Below the pieces are notes generated by a model that had not been told where the DNA came from, did no database searches, and was given only the letters and a program-made list of their open reading frames with translations. Shown here one piece after another: positions 31,735 to 38,824 of a stretch of DNA of 46,062 nt (the stretch's first letter is position 1; every line of letters begins with the position of its first letter). The stretch is from positions 1 to 46,062 of the forward strand of contig JAFZQY010000102.1 in assembly GCA_017620155.1 (NCBI GenBank), in the 5' to 3' direction. This DNA comes from Lachnospiraceae bacterium. GTDB taxonomy: Bacteria; Bacillota; Clostridia; Lachnospirales; Lachnospiraceae. The translations under genes and the position numbers were made by a program.

Positions 31735-32241
31735 CTACCCTCTTTTCATTATCATTCTGACTATTGTAACCGGCGTGCCAAGTTTCCATTCCTTTTTACT
31801 TCCGTCAAATTCAAAACCGTATTTGTGATAAAAACGGATGGCTCTCTCATTTTTTTCAAGCACCCACACAATTATAGTATCGTATTCACTAAGCCTGGAA
31901 AATGCTTCGTTCATCAATCTGTATCCTATTTTCCGGCCATAATATTCTGAAAGGACATAAATTGCATCGATCTCTCCTGCATCCGGCAGATCTTCATCTC
32001 TCGACGGACTATATACCGCAAATCCGACAACTTTATCTTTATCCTTGGCTACAAGAGTGTTTTCCGGGAACTGCCTGGCGCGTGCCGTTGTAGCCTCTAC
32101 GGTCATCGTGTCGAGATATCTGTCGCATACAATGCCTCTGTAAGCTTCCTGCCATGCAGTGCAGTGCACATATCCCCTACCGCACAGTTCCTCATCGGTT
32201 TCAGCCGTTTTGATGCATATTGAATCGTTTATTTCTGCCAT
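31735..32241 (-). CDS. GNAT acetyltransferase
   Basis: 168 residues from ATG 32241, which follows AAAGGG. AIYVLSEYYGRKIGYRLMNE is motif A (GRKIGY in place of the more common RGxG) and NERAIRFYHKYGFEFDG is motif B. The ending VTIVRMIMKRG is typical for the group. Substrate unknown. It follows the methyltransferase gene by 26 bases and is probably co-transcribed with it. Confidence 0.87.
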   Translation of the reverse strand: MAEINDSICIKTAETDEELCGRGYVHCTAWQEAYRGIVCDRYLDTMTVEATTARARQFPENTLVAKDKDKVVGFAVYSPSRDEDLPDAGEIDAIYVLSEYYGRKIGYRLMNEAFSRLSEYDTIIVWVLEKNERAIRFYHKYGFEFDGSKKEWKLGTPVTIVRMIMKRG

Positions 32242-32267
32242 AAAAAAATTCACCCTTTGCTGCAATT

Positions 32268-33020
32268 CTAAGAAAAAGATACGCCAGGTTCAATTACCAG
32301 ATATGCAAAGTTGATCTTCACAGCATCCCGGTCTTCCATTTCCAACTCGTAAACATACGGGATCTTTGTGTACCTAACCCCTATCTCTTTCAGGTACTCT
32401 TCCGCAAAACGGACCGAATTGCAACCGCAGTAAACCGGCTCGGCATCGGCATTATTGAGGTCCGTGTCCATGCTGAAATACACCAATACTTTTGAGGTGA
32501 TCGAAAGCAGCTTATCAAACGCCGCCGGATGATAAGTGGAAGGGTTCAGGCACGCGAGCACGCAGTCGTATGTGTCTTCAAGCACAGGCAAAAAAGCACC
32601 GCCGACAAGTTCCGAACCTGCAACCACGCATTCCGCATGTTCCGCATCCGGAGAATACCCTCGTTCAAAATCTCCCGCCACATACTTCACATTCGTGAGG
32701 TCTTCTTTTTCGCAGCGGGTCCTGCACGCATCGAGCATTTTCACTGAATAATCGAGCGCCGTAACCCGGTCATATACTTTCGCAAAAGCAGCAACATAAT
32801 CGCCGCTTCCGCAGCCCACATCCAGCATCGTACCGTGCTCATTCAAAAGGCCCGAATCACGCAGGTGATCCAGGATCAGTTTGATGTGCTCATCTCCTGA
32901 CAGGCTGCCCTCATCCGCGCGGGCGATGCTGTCCCAATATTCCTTTGTGTTTTTCTCTGTGCTATAGAAGGCAGCCTTTTTATATGCTGCCTCCCATTTA
33001 TTTCGTATATCCGTTTTCAA
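32268..33020 (-). CDS. Class I SAM-dependent methyltransferase
   Basis: 250 residues. MLDVGCGSGDY (near residue 66) is the SAM-binding motif I, ALDYS motif II, and NVKYVAGDFER the post-motif region. The substrate is unknown. The start is a TTG at 33020 lying inside the last codons of the DUF3021 gene, with GGAAACAGG upstream; this overlap means it is translated from the LytTR operon message. Confidence 0.85.
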   Translation of the reverse strand: MKTDIRNKWEAAYKKAAFYSTEKNTKEYWDSIARADEGSLSGDEHIKLILDHLRDSGLLNEHGTMLDVGCGSGDYVAAFAKVYDRVTALDYSVKMLDACRTRCEKEDLTNVKYVAGDFERGYSPDAEHAECVVAGSELVGGAFLPVLEDTYDCVLACLNPSTYHPAAFDKLLSITSKVLVYFSMDTDLNNADAEPVYCGCNSVRFAEEYLKEIGVRYTKIPYVYELEMEDRDAVKINFAYLVIEPGVSFS

Positions 33021-33411
33021 CCTGTTTCCTTTTATTATCTATCTGCGAATTGATGAACTCGATGTCCTTCCTGGTCTTGAAGGCATCGATGAAATAGGCC
33101 AGCACAAGAACGATTCCGACGTAGATGAACGCCATCCAGAAATTGCTCTTGTAAAACCAGCCGACGATGAATCCGAACAGCATCACGACGCATGTTGCGA
33201 CCACGTATTTGACCATGTAGCTGCCTATGATCGACAGCGTCGTGTACTCATCCAGGAAAAAGTTTGCGACCGCGATGATGAATGACAGACCGAAAAGCTG
33301 CAGCACGAGCTTTATCTCATCGGTCACGCCCATCCATATGATCGAAACCGTAAAAACGCTCAATATCATCAGAGCGGAAAGTATGCATGTGTCTCTGAGT
33401 ATTCTTTTCAT
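32998..33411 (-). CDS. DUF3021 membrane protein, partner of the LytTR regulator
   Basis: 137 residues with four membrane helices (about 10-28, 36-52, 63-84 and 90-108) and a short basic C-terminal tail. The length, topology and position right after a small LytTR protein mark it as DUF3021, the membrane partner of the two-gene LytTR regulatory systems, which are thought to hold back the DNA-binding protein. Its ATG overlaps the LytTR stop by four bases (ATGA), so expression is coupled. Confidence 0.88.
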   Translation of the reverse strand: MKRILRDTCILSALMILSVFTVSIIWMGVTDEIKLVLQLFGLSFIIAVANFFLDEYTTLSIIGSYMVKYVVATCVVMLFGFIVGWFYKSNFWMAFIYVGIVLVLAYFIDAFKTRKDIEFINSQIDNKRKQVENGYTK

Positions 33412-33851
33412 AATCCCTCTTTTTTGAAGATCCGCTTGATGTCGGGAAGATATTTTCTGGAAACGATCAGTTTCTCGTCGTTTTCCATGACTGCCTCAAG
33501 GTGGCTGTTTCGGATCTGCCTGATCTCCCGCAGATACTCGGTGTTCATGATGCAGGTTCTGGATATGCGGACGAGCCCGGTGTCATAGATCCGGCTTTCG
33601 ATATCCGCCATCGTTCCGTCGAACCTGTACACATCCTCTTTCGTATAGAGAAAAAGTTTCCGCTCGACATTTTCAATATAGTAAATATCCGAAATGCTGA
33701 CGTTTACGGACCTGTCGTCCGCTTTTCCGACAAAAGAAAGGTCCATCCGTCCGATCTTCCTTACCAGGGAGTCGACAGATTCATTCCACTGCGGATATTC
33801 AATTATGACCGTGAGCGGCTGCCCTTCTACTTGTCGTTTCTCTATGCGCAT
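33408..33851 (-). CDS. LytTR-family DNA-binding regulator
   Basis: 147 residues. The C-terminal 100 residues are a LytTR domain: VNVSISDIYYIENVERKLFL, VRISRTCIMNTEYLREIRQI and KLIVSRKYLPDIKRIF. There is no receiver domain; this is the short form that pairs with DUF3021. It binds direct repeats on DNA. The upstream serine hydrolase gene is transcribed first and the promoter region ahead of it (35437-35472) carries two 15-base direct repeats 21 bp apart, which fit LytTR binding sites; the operon is then probably autoregulated. The ATG at 33851 has only a weak GGATAG upstream. Confidence 0.9.
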   Translation of the reverse strand: MRIEKRQVEGQPLTVIIEYPQWNESVDSLVRKIGRMDLSFVGKADDRSVNVSISDIYYIENVERKLFLYTKEDVYRFDGTMADIESRIYDTGLVRISRTCIMNTEYLREIRQIRNSHLEAVMENDEKLIVSRKYLPDIKRIFKKEGL

Positions 33852-33881
33852 GCGTTAATTATCTATCCATTCCGGACTTCG

Positions 33882-35369
33882 CTATCTTCGCGATTGTCTT
33901 ATCATGAAAAATCTTATACCCGAAGCGAGTACGCCGAGAGCCATCAAAATGAGGCTGCCCGCGAAACTGTACGGAGCCCAGGTAAAAGCTATCTCTCCGA
34001 GTCCTGCGCCGAATACGATCGGCATCACGATGCAGACTGTCATGAGCAAAACCAGTAAAGTGATTCCAACTCCCAGGATCGCTCCGCGACGTTTCATGAA
34101 TATCACTGCAACAATCGCCGTGATTGCAACTGCTGAGATCGCTGAAAATATTATATCAAACACGGTCCATACATCTGTCGGAATGACCATGGCTTCCCGT
34201 CCGGCATTCGAGTCCGTGTCTCCCCGGCCGGCATCCGGATCAAGGCGTTCATCGTTCGAGGGCGCTGCGGGATCTGCGTGCTTGCTGCCTGCTGCCAGCT
34301 CGTATATTCCGTTGCACAGGCCGTCCGTGGATGCTGCCACGTTCAGGTTCGTGAGGACACACACGCCGGTCTTCTCATCATCGGAAAAAACGATTCTCGA
34401 CGAAAAATTTGGCGTTCCGCCGGAGTGACCGATCACGCCGTTTTCAAAAAGTTCCCAGCCCGAGTAGTAATCACCCACACCATTCAGGCGTGCCTTTACT
34501 GTGCTTATCAGTTCTTTATATTCTTCCGGGATTTCCGCCGTTCCGATCCAGATCTCTATCCACTTAGCCATGTCATTGGCATTTGAGAAAAAGTATCCCG
34601 CCGGGATCCTTCCCTCGATAACAGGGATCTCATATCTGAAACTGTGGCGGTATCCAAGTCTCGATCCGGAAATGATATCTGCTCCGGCTTCGGGGACCTG
34701 TGCGTATGTATGTGTGAGTCCAAGCGGATCCAGGATTTCGGTTCTCATGTATTCCGCATAAGATTTTCCGCTCACCTGCTCGATGATCGCGCCGAGCAGA
34801 TCGTAATTCACGTTGGAGTAAGCGTATTCTTCGCCGGGTTTTGAAGCCAGTTCTTTTCCCGATATGCTGTACGCCCAGTCCTGAAGAGACATCTCTTCAG
34901 TCGCACTTGGGTAGTCGCTTTCCTTATTGGTGTACCCGCTCGTCTGCGAAAGGAGCTGTCCGATAGTGATCTCACAAGGCTCCGAGTTGTAATATGTCTC
35001 ATATCCCGGAATCAATTCCGATACGTTATTACTCTCGCTGAGAGCACCTTCGCTGATCAGCTTTTGAACAGCCAGTCCGGTAAAAGCCTTTGTCATGGAA
35101 CCGATCTGATACAGAGCATCTGCGTCTCCGTAAACTTCTGTTCCGTCGGGCGTTACAACTACGGCGCTGACTGAATTACAGCGGATCTTATCCCGAAACT
35201 CATCAACGTATTCGGCTATCCTCGCATCGGTACCTTCATCTATATTGAATGACGCATCTCCGGAAGCCGCATATCCGTTCAGGGTTCCTCCGGCGACCAC
35301 GACCGCTATCATTACCAACACTGCAACAAGCTTGATCACCAATACAGCAAAGTTTTTAATCTTATTCAT
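33882..35369 (-). CDS. Penicillin-binding-type serine hydrolase (class C beta-lactamase family), membrane-bound
   Basis: 495 residues from ATG 35369, supported by GGAGGGA. An N-terminal hydrophobic segment exports the protein; residues 40-390 form the serine hydrolase with SMTK (nucleophile Ser), YSN and HSGGTP in the SxxK, YxN and H/KxG positions. Three C-terminal membrane helices (from about residue 405) anchor it. Family members include D-aminopeptidases, esterases and beta-lactamases; true antibiotic resistance is not shown. Transcribed with the LytTR and DUF3021 genes, so it may be the main target of that regulator. Confidence 0.88.
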   Translation of the reverse strand: MNKIKNFAVLVIKLVAVLVMIAVVVAGGTLNGYAASGDASFNIDEGTDARIAEYVDEFRDKIRCNSVSAVVVTPDGTEVYGDADALYQIGSMTKAFTGLAVQKLISEGALSESNNVSELIPGYETYYNSEPCEITIGQLLSQTSGYTNKESDYPSATEEMSLQDWAYSISGKELASKPGEEYAYSNVNYDLLGAIIEQVSGKSYAEYMRTEILDPLGLTHTYAQVPEAGADIISGSRLGYRHSFRYEIPVIEGRIPAGYFFSNANDMAKWIEIWIGTAEIPEEYKELISTVKARLNGVGDYYSGWELFENGVIGHSGGTPNFSSRIVFSDDEKTGVCVLTNLNVAASTDGLCNGIYELAAGSKHADPAAPSNDERLDPDAGRGDTDSNAGREAMVIPTDVWTVFDIIFSAISAVAITAIVAVIFMKRRGAILGVGITLLVLLMTVCIVMPIVFGAGLGEIAFTWAPYSFAGSLILMALGVLASGIRFFMIRQSRR

Positions 35370-35400
35370 ATCTGTCCCTCCATGATCGTTTGACACCTCG

Positions 35401-35429
35401 ATCATAGCGAAACCTCACGGCGACTTCCA
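35401..35429 (-). promoter_or_regulatory. Promoter of the serine hydrolase-LytTR operon
   Basis: TATGAT on the minus strand (35406-35401) with a 17-base spacer to a poor -35 (TGGAAG, 35429-35424). The weak -35 fits an activator-dependent promoter. Confidence 0.45.
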
Positions 35430-35436
35430 TATGTGT

Positions 35437-35472
35437 CTACAGTTGTTGCAAATATGACTGCAGATGTTGCAA
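35437..35472. promoter_or_regulatory. LytTR-type operator: two direct repeats 21 bp apart
   Basis: CTACAGTTGTTGCAA (35437-35451) and CTGCAGATGTTGCAA (35458-35472) match at 13 of 15 bases with a 21-bp period, two DNA turns. ACAGTT agrees with the known LytTR half-site core. The pair ends 7 bases upstream of the predicted -35. Confidence 0.65.
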
Positions 35473-35496
35473 TTCTCCCCATCCCGGGAGCGAATT

Positions 35497-36114
35497 CTAC
35501 GCTTTTACTTTTCTGCAGATGATCGTATCCATGCAGTGGTAATGCGGTATTCCTCCGCTGTTGTCTTCGAAGATCACTTCATCTATCCGCTCGAACTTCC
35601 AGTCGGCGAAGTAAGTGAAAAGCTCGCCGGATTTCCACATTTTCTCCTCTATATCCCAGTCCGGCGGCAGCTCGAGGAAAGACTTTTCGACAAAAACATT
35701 GATATACACGATCCCATCCGGTTTAGTGATCTCCTCAAGCTTTCTGAAAAACTCTTTCTTATTTTCTTCAAAAAGGTATTGTACGGTTCCCGTCGAATAA
35801 ACAATATCAAACTGCTTATCCATCGCGAAATCGTTGATGTCATCTACATATGCTTCGACTTCCACTCCACTGGATTCTGCCAGCTTAAGGGTTTTCTTTA
35901 CACCATTTTCCGTTAAGTCAAACGCCGTCACGGAATAACCCTTTTCCGCCATATATACGGCGTCCTTGCCCTCTCCGCATCCGATATCGAGCACACTTTT
36001 TCCGGGCGTATAAGGACAGAGCTTTATAAGCTCATCAAGAAATCCTCCGGGCTCTGTTCCCCAATAGTAATCCTCACCCTCATACCATTTCTCGTAGTTC
36101 GTTCTTATACTCAT
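35497..36114 (-). CDS. Class I SAM-dependent methyltransferase, TehB-like
   Basis: 205 residues. YYWGTEPGGFLDELIKLC at the start and SVLDIGCGEGKDAVYMAEKG (SAM motif I), AFDLTENG (motif II) match the TehB/thiopurine-methyltransferase-like branch. Relatives methylate small molecules or oxyanions; this one has no proven substrate. ATG at 36114 has AGGAT upstream. Confidence 0.85.
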   Translation of the reverse strand: MSIRTNYEKWYEGEDYYWGTEPGGFLDELIKLCPYTPGKSVLDIGCGEGKDAVYMAEKGYSVTAFDLTENGVKKTLKLAESSGVEVEAYVDDINDFAMDKQFDIVYSTGTVQYLFEENKKEFFRKLEEITKPDGIVYINVFVEKSFLELPPDWDIEEKMWKSGELFTYFADWKFERIDEVIFEDNSGGIPHYHCMDTIICRKVKA

Positions 36115-36168
36115 GTGATCCTATCCTTTGTAAGACGTGTTCACAGTTTCGTCGACCTTTATACATTT

Positions 36169-37041
36169 TCACAGTTTAATCGTATAACCTGCGCTGAACA
36201 GTTCGTTTTCAGCCAGTTTCTGCTCGTGATCGCGCTCTTCAAGAGTCCCTGCAAAAGATTCCGAATCGCATCTTCCATACCACGGCTCGATGCAGACGAA
36301 CGGCGCATTCTTATGAGGAGGCGACCAGAGTCCAACGAGCGGAGCATCAAACTCAACCGATACCACAAGCGCCTGATCAGCGTCGATCAGATCGACACGT
36401 CCTGCCTGCTCATTTTCCAGGACAAGGGCATCATTATCAAAGAGCTCCTCCGAGATCGCAAGAACGCCATCGGGAGTTGATATTTCCTCAGTTCTGTCGG
36501 TAACGCATCCGCCGCTGCCGAATACACGGTTCTTGATCGCGGACACGGGGTTTCCGGCCATGTCATACAGTCTGAATGAGTGACCGGCCAGACGCTCAAC
36601 TGCAAATCCCGGATGGGCTCCGATGGAAAACCACATATCACCGTCGTTGGTATTCTGTACTTCCCACATAACCCTGACCGAGCTCTCCTCGACCCTGTAC
36701 CCTATCTGAAGCAGGAATCTGAAAGGATATTTTTCCAGGCTTTCTTCTGATTCCGAAAGTGAAAACCAGATCTCATCTTCTGACTGGGAATCCAGCGTAA
36801 ACTCCATATCACGCGCGAATCCGTGCTGGCCGATCGTGTAGGTTTTTCCGTCATATCGGTATTCTTTATCCTTCACTCCGCCGACAAACGGAAACAGCAC
36901 CGGTGAAGTCCTGTTCCAATACGCAGGATCCGCTCCCCACATGATCTGTTTTCCATCAGATTTTCTTAGCAGGCTTTTCAGCTCAGCTCCGTGAGAATCG
37001 ATCTCACACTCGATCATTTCATTCTGAATCTTATACCGCAT
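36169..37041 (-). CDS. Aldose 1-epimerase-family protein (LacX-like)
   Basis: 290 residues, full length. GQHGFARDMEF, FSIGAHPGFAV (catalytic His) and VCIEPWYGRCD (catalytic Glu) are the conserved motifs of the LacX/YeaD branch of galactose mutarotases, which interconvert alpha and beta anomers of free or phosphorylated sugars. ATG at 37041 has AGGAGG. No lactose genes are adjacent; the pairing with the following membrane protein gene may be incidental. Confidence 0.9.
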   Translation of the reverse strand: MRYKIQNEMIECEIDSHGAELKSLLRKSDGKQIMWGADPAYWNRTSPVLFPFVGGVKDKEYRYDGKTYTIGQHGFARDMEFTLDSQSEDEIWFSLSESEESLEKYPFRFLLQIGYRVEESSVRVMWEVQNTNDGDMWFSIGAHPGFAVERLAGHSFRLYDMAGNPVSAIKNRVFGSGGCVTDRTEEISTPDGVLAISEELFDNDALVLENEQAGRVDLIDADQALVVSVEFDAPLVGLWSPPHKNAPFVCIEPWYGRCDSESFAGTLEERDHEQKLAENELFSAGYTIKL

Positions 37042-37062
37042 CTATTTTCCTCCTGCAGATTA

Positions 37063-37578
37063 CTATTTCCTCAAAAACAATCCTACTCCACCGGCTAAAA
37101 CAGAAAGGATCACCAGGATCCATCCGCCTATGACCGCTCCGTTTATCCCCTGCGTTTCGGGATGAGGAATGAACCTTCCGTCTTTTATGGCGTAATTGAT
37201 CACATCGGTATCTCCCACTCTGGGGGTATGAGTGCCGTCCGACCTGAATCTTACGGTATCGTAATACGTATATTCGTTGCCGCCATCTTCAACGGTATAT
37301 TTGACCAGATACTCCCAGCGGATCTCGTCCTCGGTGTAACCCTTTTTCCGCTCATATTCCTCTTCTTCACGGGAAAGAGTGCGCTCTCTTTTTTCTACCG
37401 AAGTGATCGTCGCTGTCTTCCCGGTGACCACATCATCGAGGCTCACCATGTCATCCGTATGGTAAAGTGTCTTACCGAAGATGATGCAAGCTATGCCTGC
37501 AACCAGGAATCCTATCGCAAAATAAAAACAGGTCTTTGATTCCGATGATATTTTCCGGTTCTTCTTTTTCTTGCTCAC
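37063..37578 (-). CDS. DUF3592-like membrane protein
   Basis: 171 residues: a basic N-terminus, a membrane helix at about 15-35, an external beta-rich domain (YLVKYTVEDGGNEYTYYDTV, the DUF3592 pattern) and a second helix at about 145-168. Function unknown. The start is GTG at 37578 with AAGGAGA upstream. It resembles the first gene of the window in domain type but is longer and has two helices. Confidence 0.82.
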   Translation of the reverse strand: MSKKKKNRKISSESKTCFYFAIGFLVAGIACIIFGKTLYHTDDMVSLDDVVTGKTATITSVEKRERTLSREEEEYERKKGYTEDEIRWEYLVKYTVEDGGNEYTYYDTVRFRSDGTHTPRVGDTDVINYAIKDGRFIPHPETQGINGAVIGGWILVILSVLAGGVGLFLRK

Positions 37579-37599
37579 TGTCTCTCCTTCGCTGTCCCT

Positions 37600-37821
37600 T
37601 TATATGATCTGCCTGTCCTGACGATACTGTTCCATATAGCCGGCGTTGATCTCTTTTATCTCACGTTTACCGTCAATGTAGTCCTGATAAATGTCCCAAG
37701 GACTTCCGCCACCGAGCCAGCATGAAGAACAGTTCTCACATCCGCCGCCGCAATCCAGAGAATTTTTGATGATCTGCTCGCGTTCTTCCCTGGTTGTATC
37801 TTTGATAAGAATCGATTTCAT
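37600..37821 (-). CDS. Small cysteine-rich protein
   Basis: 73 residues. The core LDCGGGCENCSSCWLGGG has four cysteines in the pattern Cx3Cx2Cx2C, suited to binding a metal ion or iron-sulfur cluster; the rest is charged and helical. ATG at 37821 (or the adjacent 37824) follows AGGAGGG, which overlaps the stop of the tautomerase gene. I do not recognise a named family. The conserved spacing suggests a real metalloprotein rather than a chance frame. Confidence 0.75.
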   Translation of the reverse strand: MKSILIKDTTREEREQIIKNSLDCGGGCENCSSCWLGGGSPWDIYQDYIDGKREIKEINAGYMEQYRQDRQII

Positions 37822-37831
37822 CATTGCCCTC

Positions 37832-38191
37832 CTAACTCCTCTGGTTTCCGCCCAGGCCCCAATTCTCATTATCCGGCTCGTTGATCACGATGAAAACATC
37901 GGTCGGCTGAATCTTTAATCTGTCGACCAGTTTTGATGTGATGCCTTCGATCAGCGACTTCTTCTGTTCCTTGGTACGGCCCTTGAACATCGTTATCTCT
38001 ATGATCATGAAATCATCCGTCTTCTCAGCGGGCGTTTCAAAATCCTTTCTGTCGATCTCGACGATCCTCTGAAATCTGTCCCAGTCCTCGATGCCGATGC
38101 TTTCCATCAGACCCTCGTGAACACAATCGAACAGAGTCTGCTTATATTCGTCGGATTTTCCTTTTATCATGTCTATTCTTACAAGCGGCAT
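37832..38191 (-). CDS. Tautomerase-superfamily protein (double-length, tautomerase_2 type)
   Basis: 119 residues. MPLVRIDMIKG gives the catalytic Pro that becomes N-terminal after removal of Met. The second half repeats the fold (MIIEITMFKGRTKEQKKSL), as in the fused 4-oxalocrotonate-tautomerase-like proteins that work as trimers. Substrate unknown. ATG at 38191 has AAGGAGG. Confidence 0.88.
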   Translation of the reverse strand: MPLVRIDMIKGKSDEYKQTLFDCVHEGLMESIGIEDWDRFQRIVEIDRKDFETPAEKTDDFMIIEITMFKGRTKEQKKSLIEGITSKLVDRLKIQPTDVFIVINEPDNENWGLGGNQRS

Positions 38192-38222
38192 GGCAGCCTC
38201 CTTATCCCATCAACGTCATCCC

Positions 38223-38762
38223 TTAGATCTCTGCTAACGCGGTAGACATCAGCATCTCTATCGTATTCTCGTAATCGCTGTCGATCATCGACACGATCTC
38301 CCCTGCCTTAATAAAGCCTTCCCTGTATTCGCGATTTCCGGCCTTGATCCACTCGATGGTGCAATCCGGATCGACGAATCTTTTCTCTATATCCGATTCA
38401 TGTCCGATGATGTCATCAAAATGCTCCTCAATATACTCATCCGTCATGGCCAGACATATGAACCGGATGTCAGGAAGATATTCCTCGTCAAAATCTTTTC
38501 TCCAATCAAAAGGGATGTAGCATCCTTCCACGATCAGGTTCTGTTTATTCTCAATCGCGGTCTTGATCATCTCTCGCACGATCGGCCACAGATATCCTGT
38601 CAGCTCATCGTCATCTTCCGGCGTGAGAGACGTGTTTCCGCTTCGGATCAGTCCCATCTTCAGATGGTCGATCGAAAGGTACGGATATTGATACTTTTCC
38701 AGAAACTTCTGCGCAAGATATGTTTTACCTGTATGCGATGCACCCGTGATTATGATTATCAT
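38223..38762 (-). CDS. P-loop kinase-like protein
   Basis: 179 residues. ITGASHTGKTYLAQKF is the Walker A region at the very N-terminus; NLIVEGCYIPFDW resembles the strand and substrate loop of small kinases, and the region after RFICLAMTDEYIEEHF resembles a LID. Substrate unknown. ATG at 38762 has GAGGTT upstream. One of five unrelated-looking small P-loop kinases in the window. Confidence 0.8.
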   Translation of the reverse strand: MIIIITGASHTGKTYLAQKFLEKYQYPYLSIDHLKMGLIRSGNTSLTPEDDDELTGYLWPIVREMIKTAIENKQNLIVEGCYIPFDWRKDFDEEYLPDIRFICLAMTDEYIEEHFDDIIGHESDIEKRFVDPDCTIEWIKAGNREYREGFIKAGEIVSMIDSDYENTIEMLMSTALAEI

Positions 38763-38824
38763 TTCAACCTCGATTCATCCAAAACCCCGATCAGGGTTTT
38801 CCCCTCGTTTCCGGCAACTGCCCG

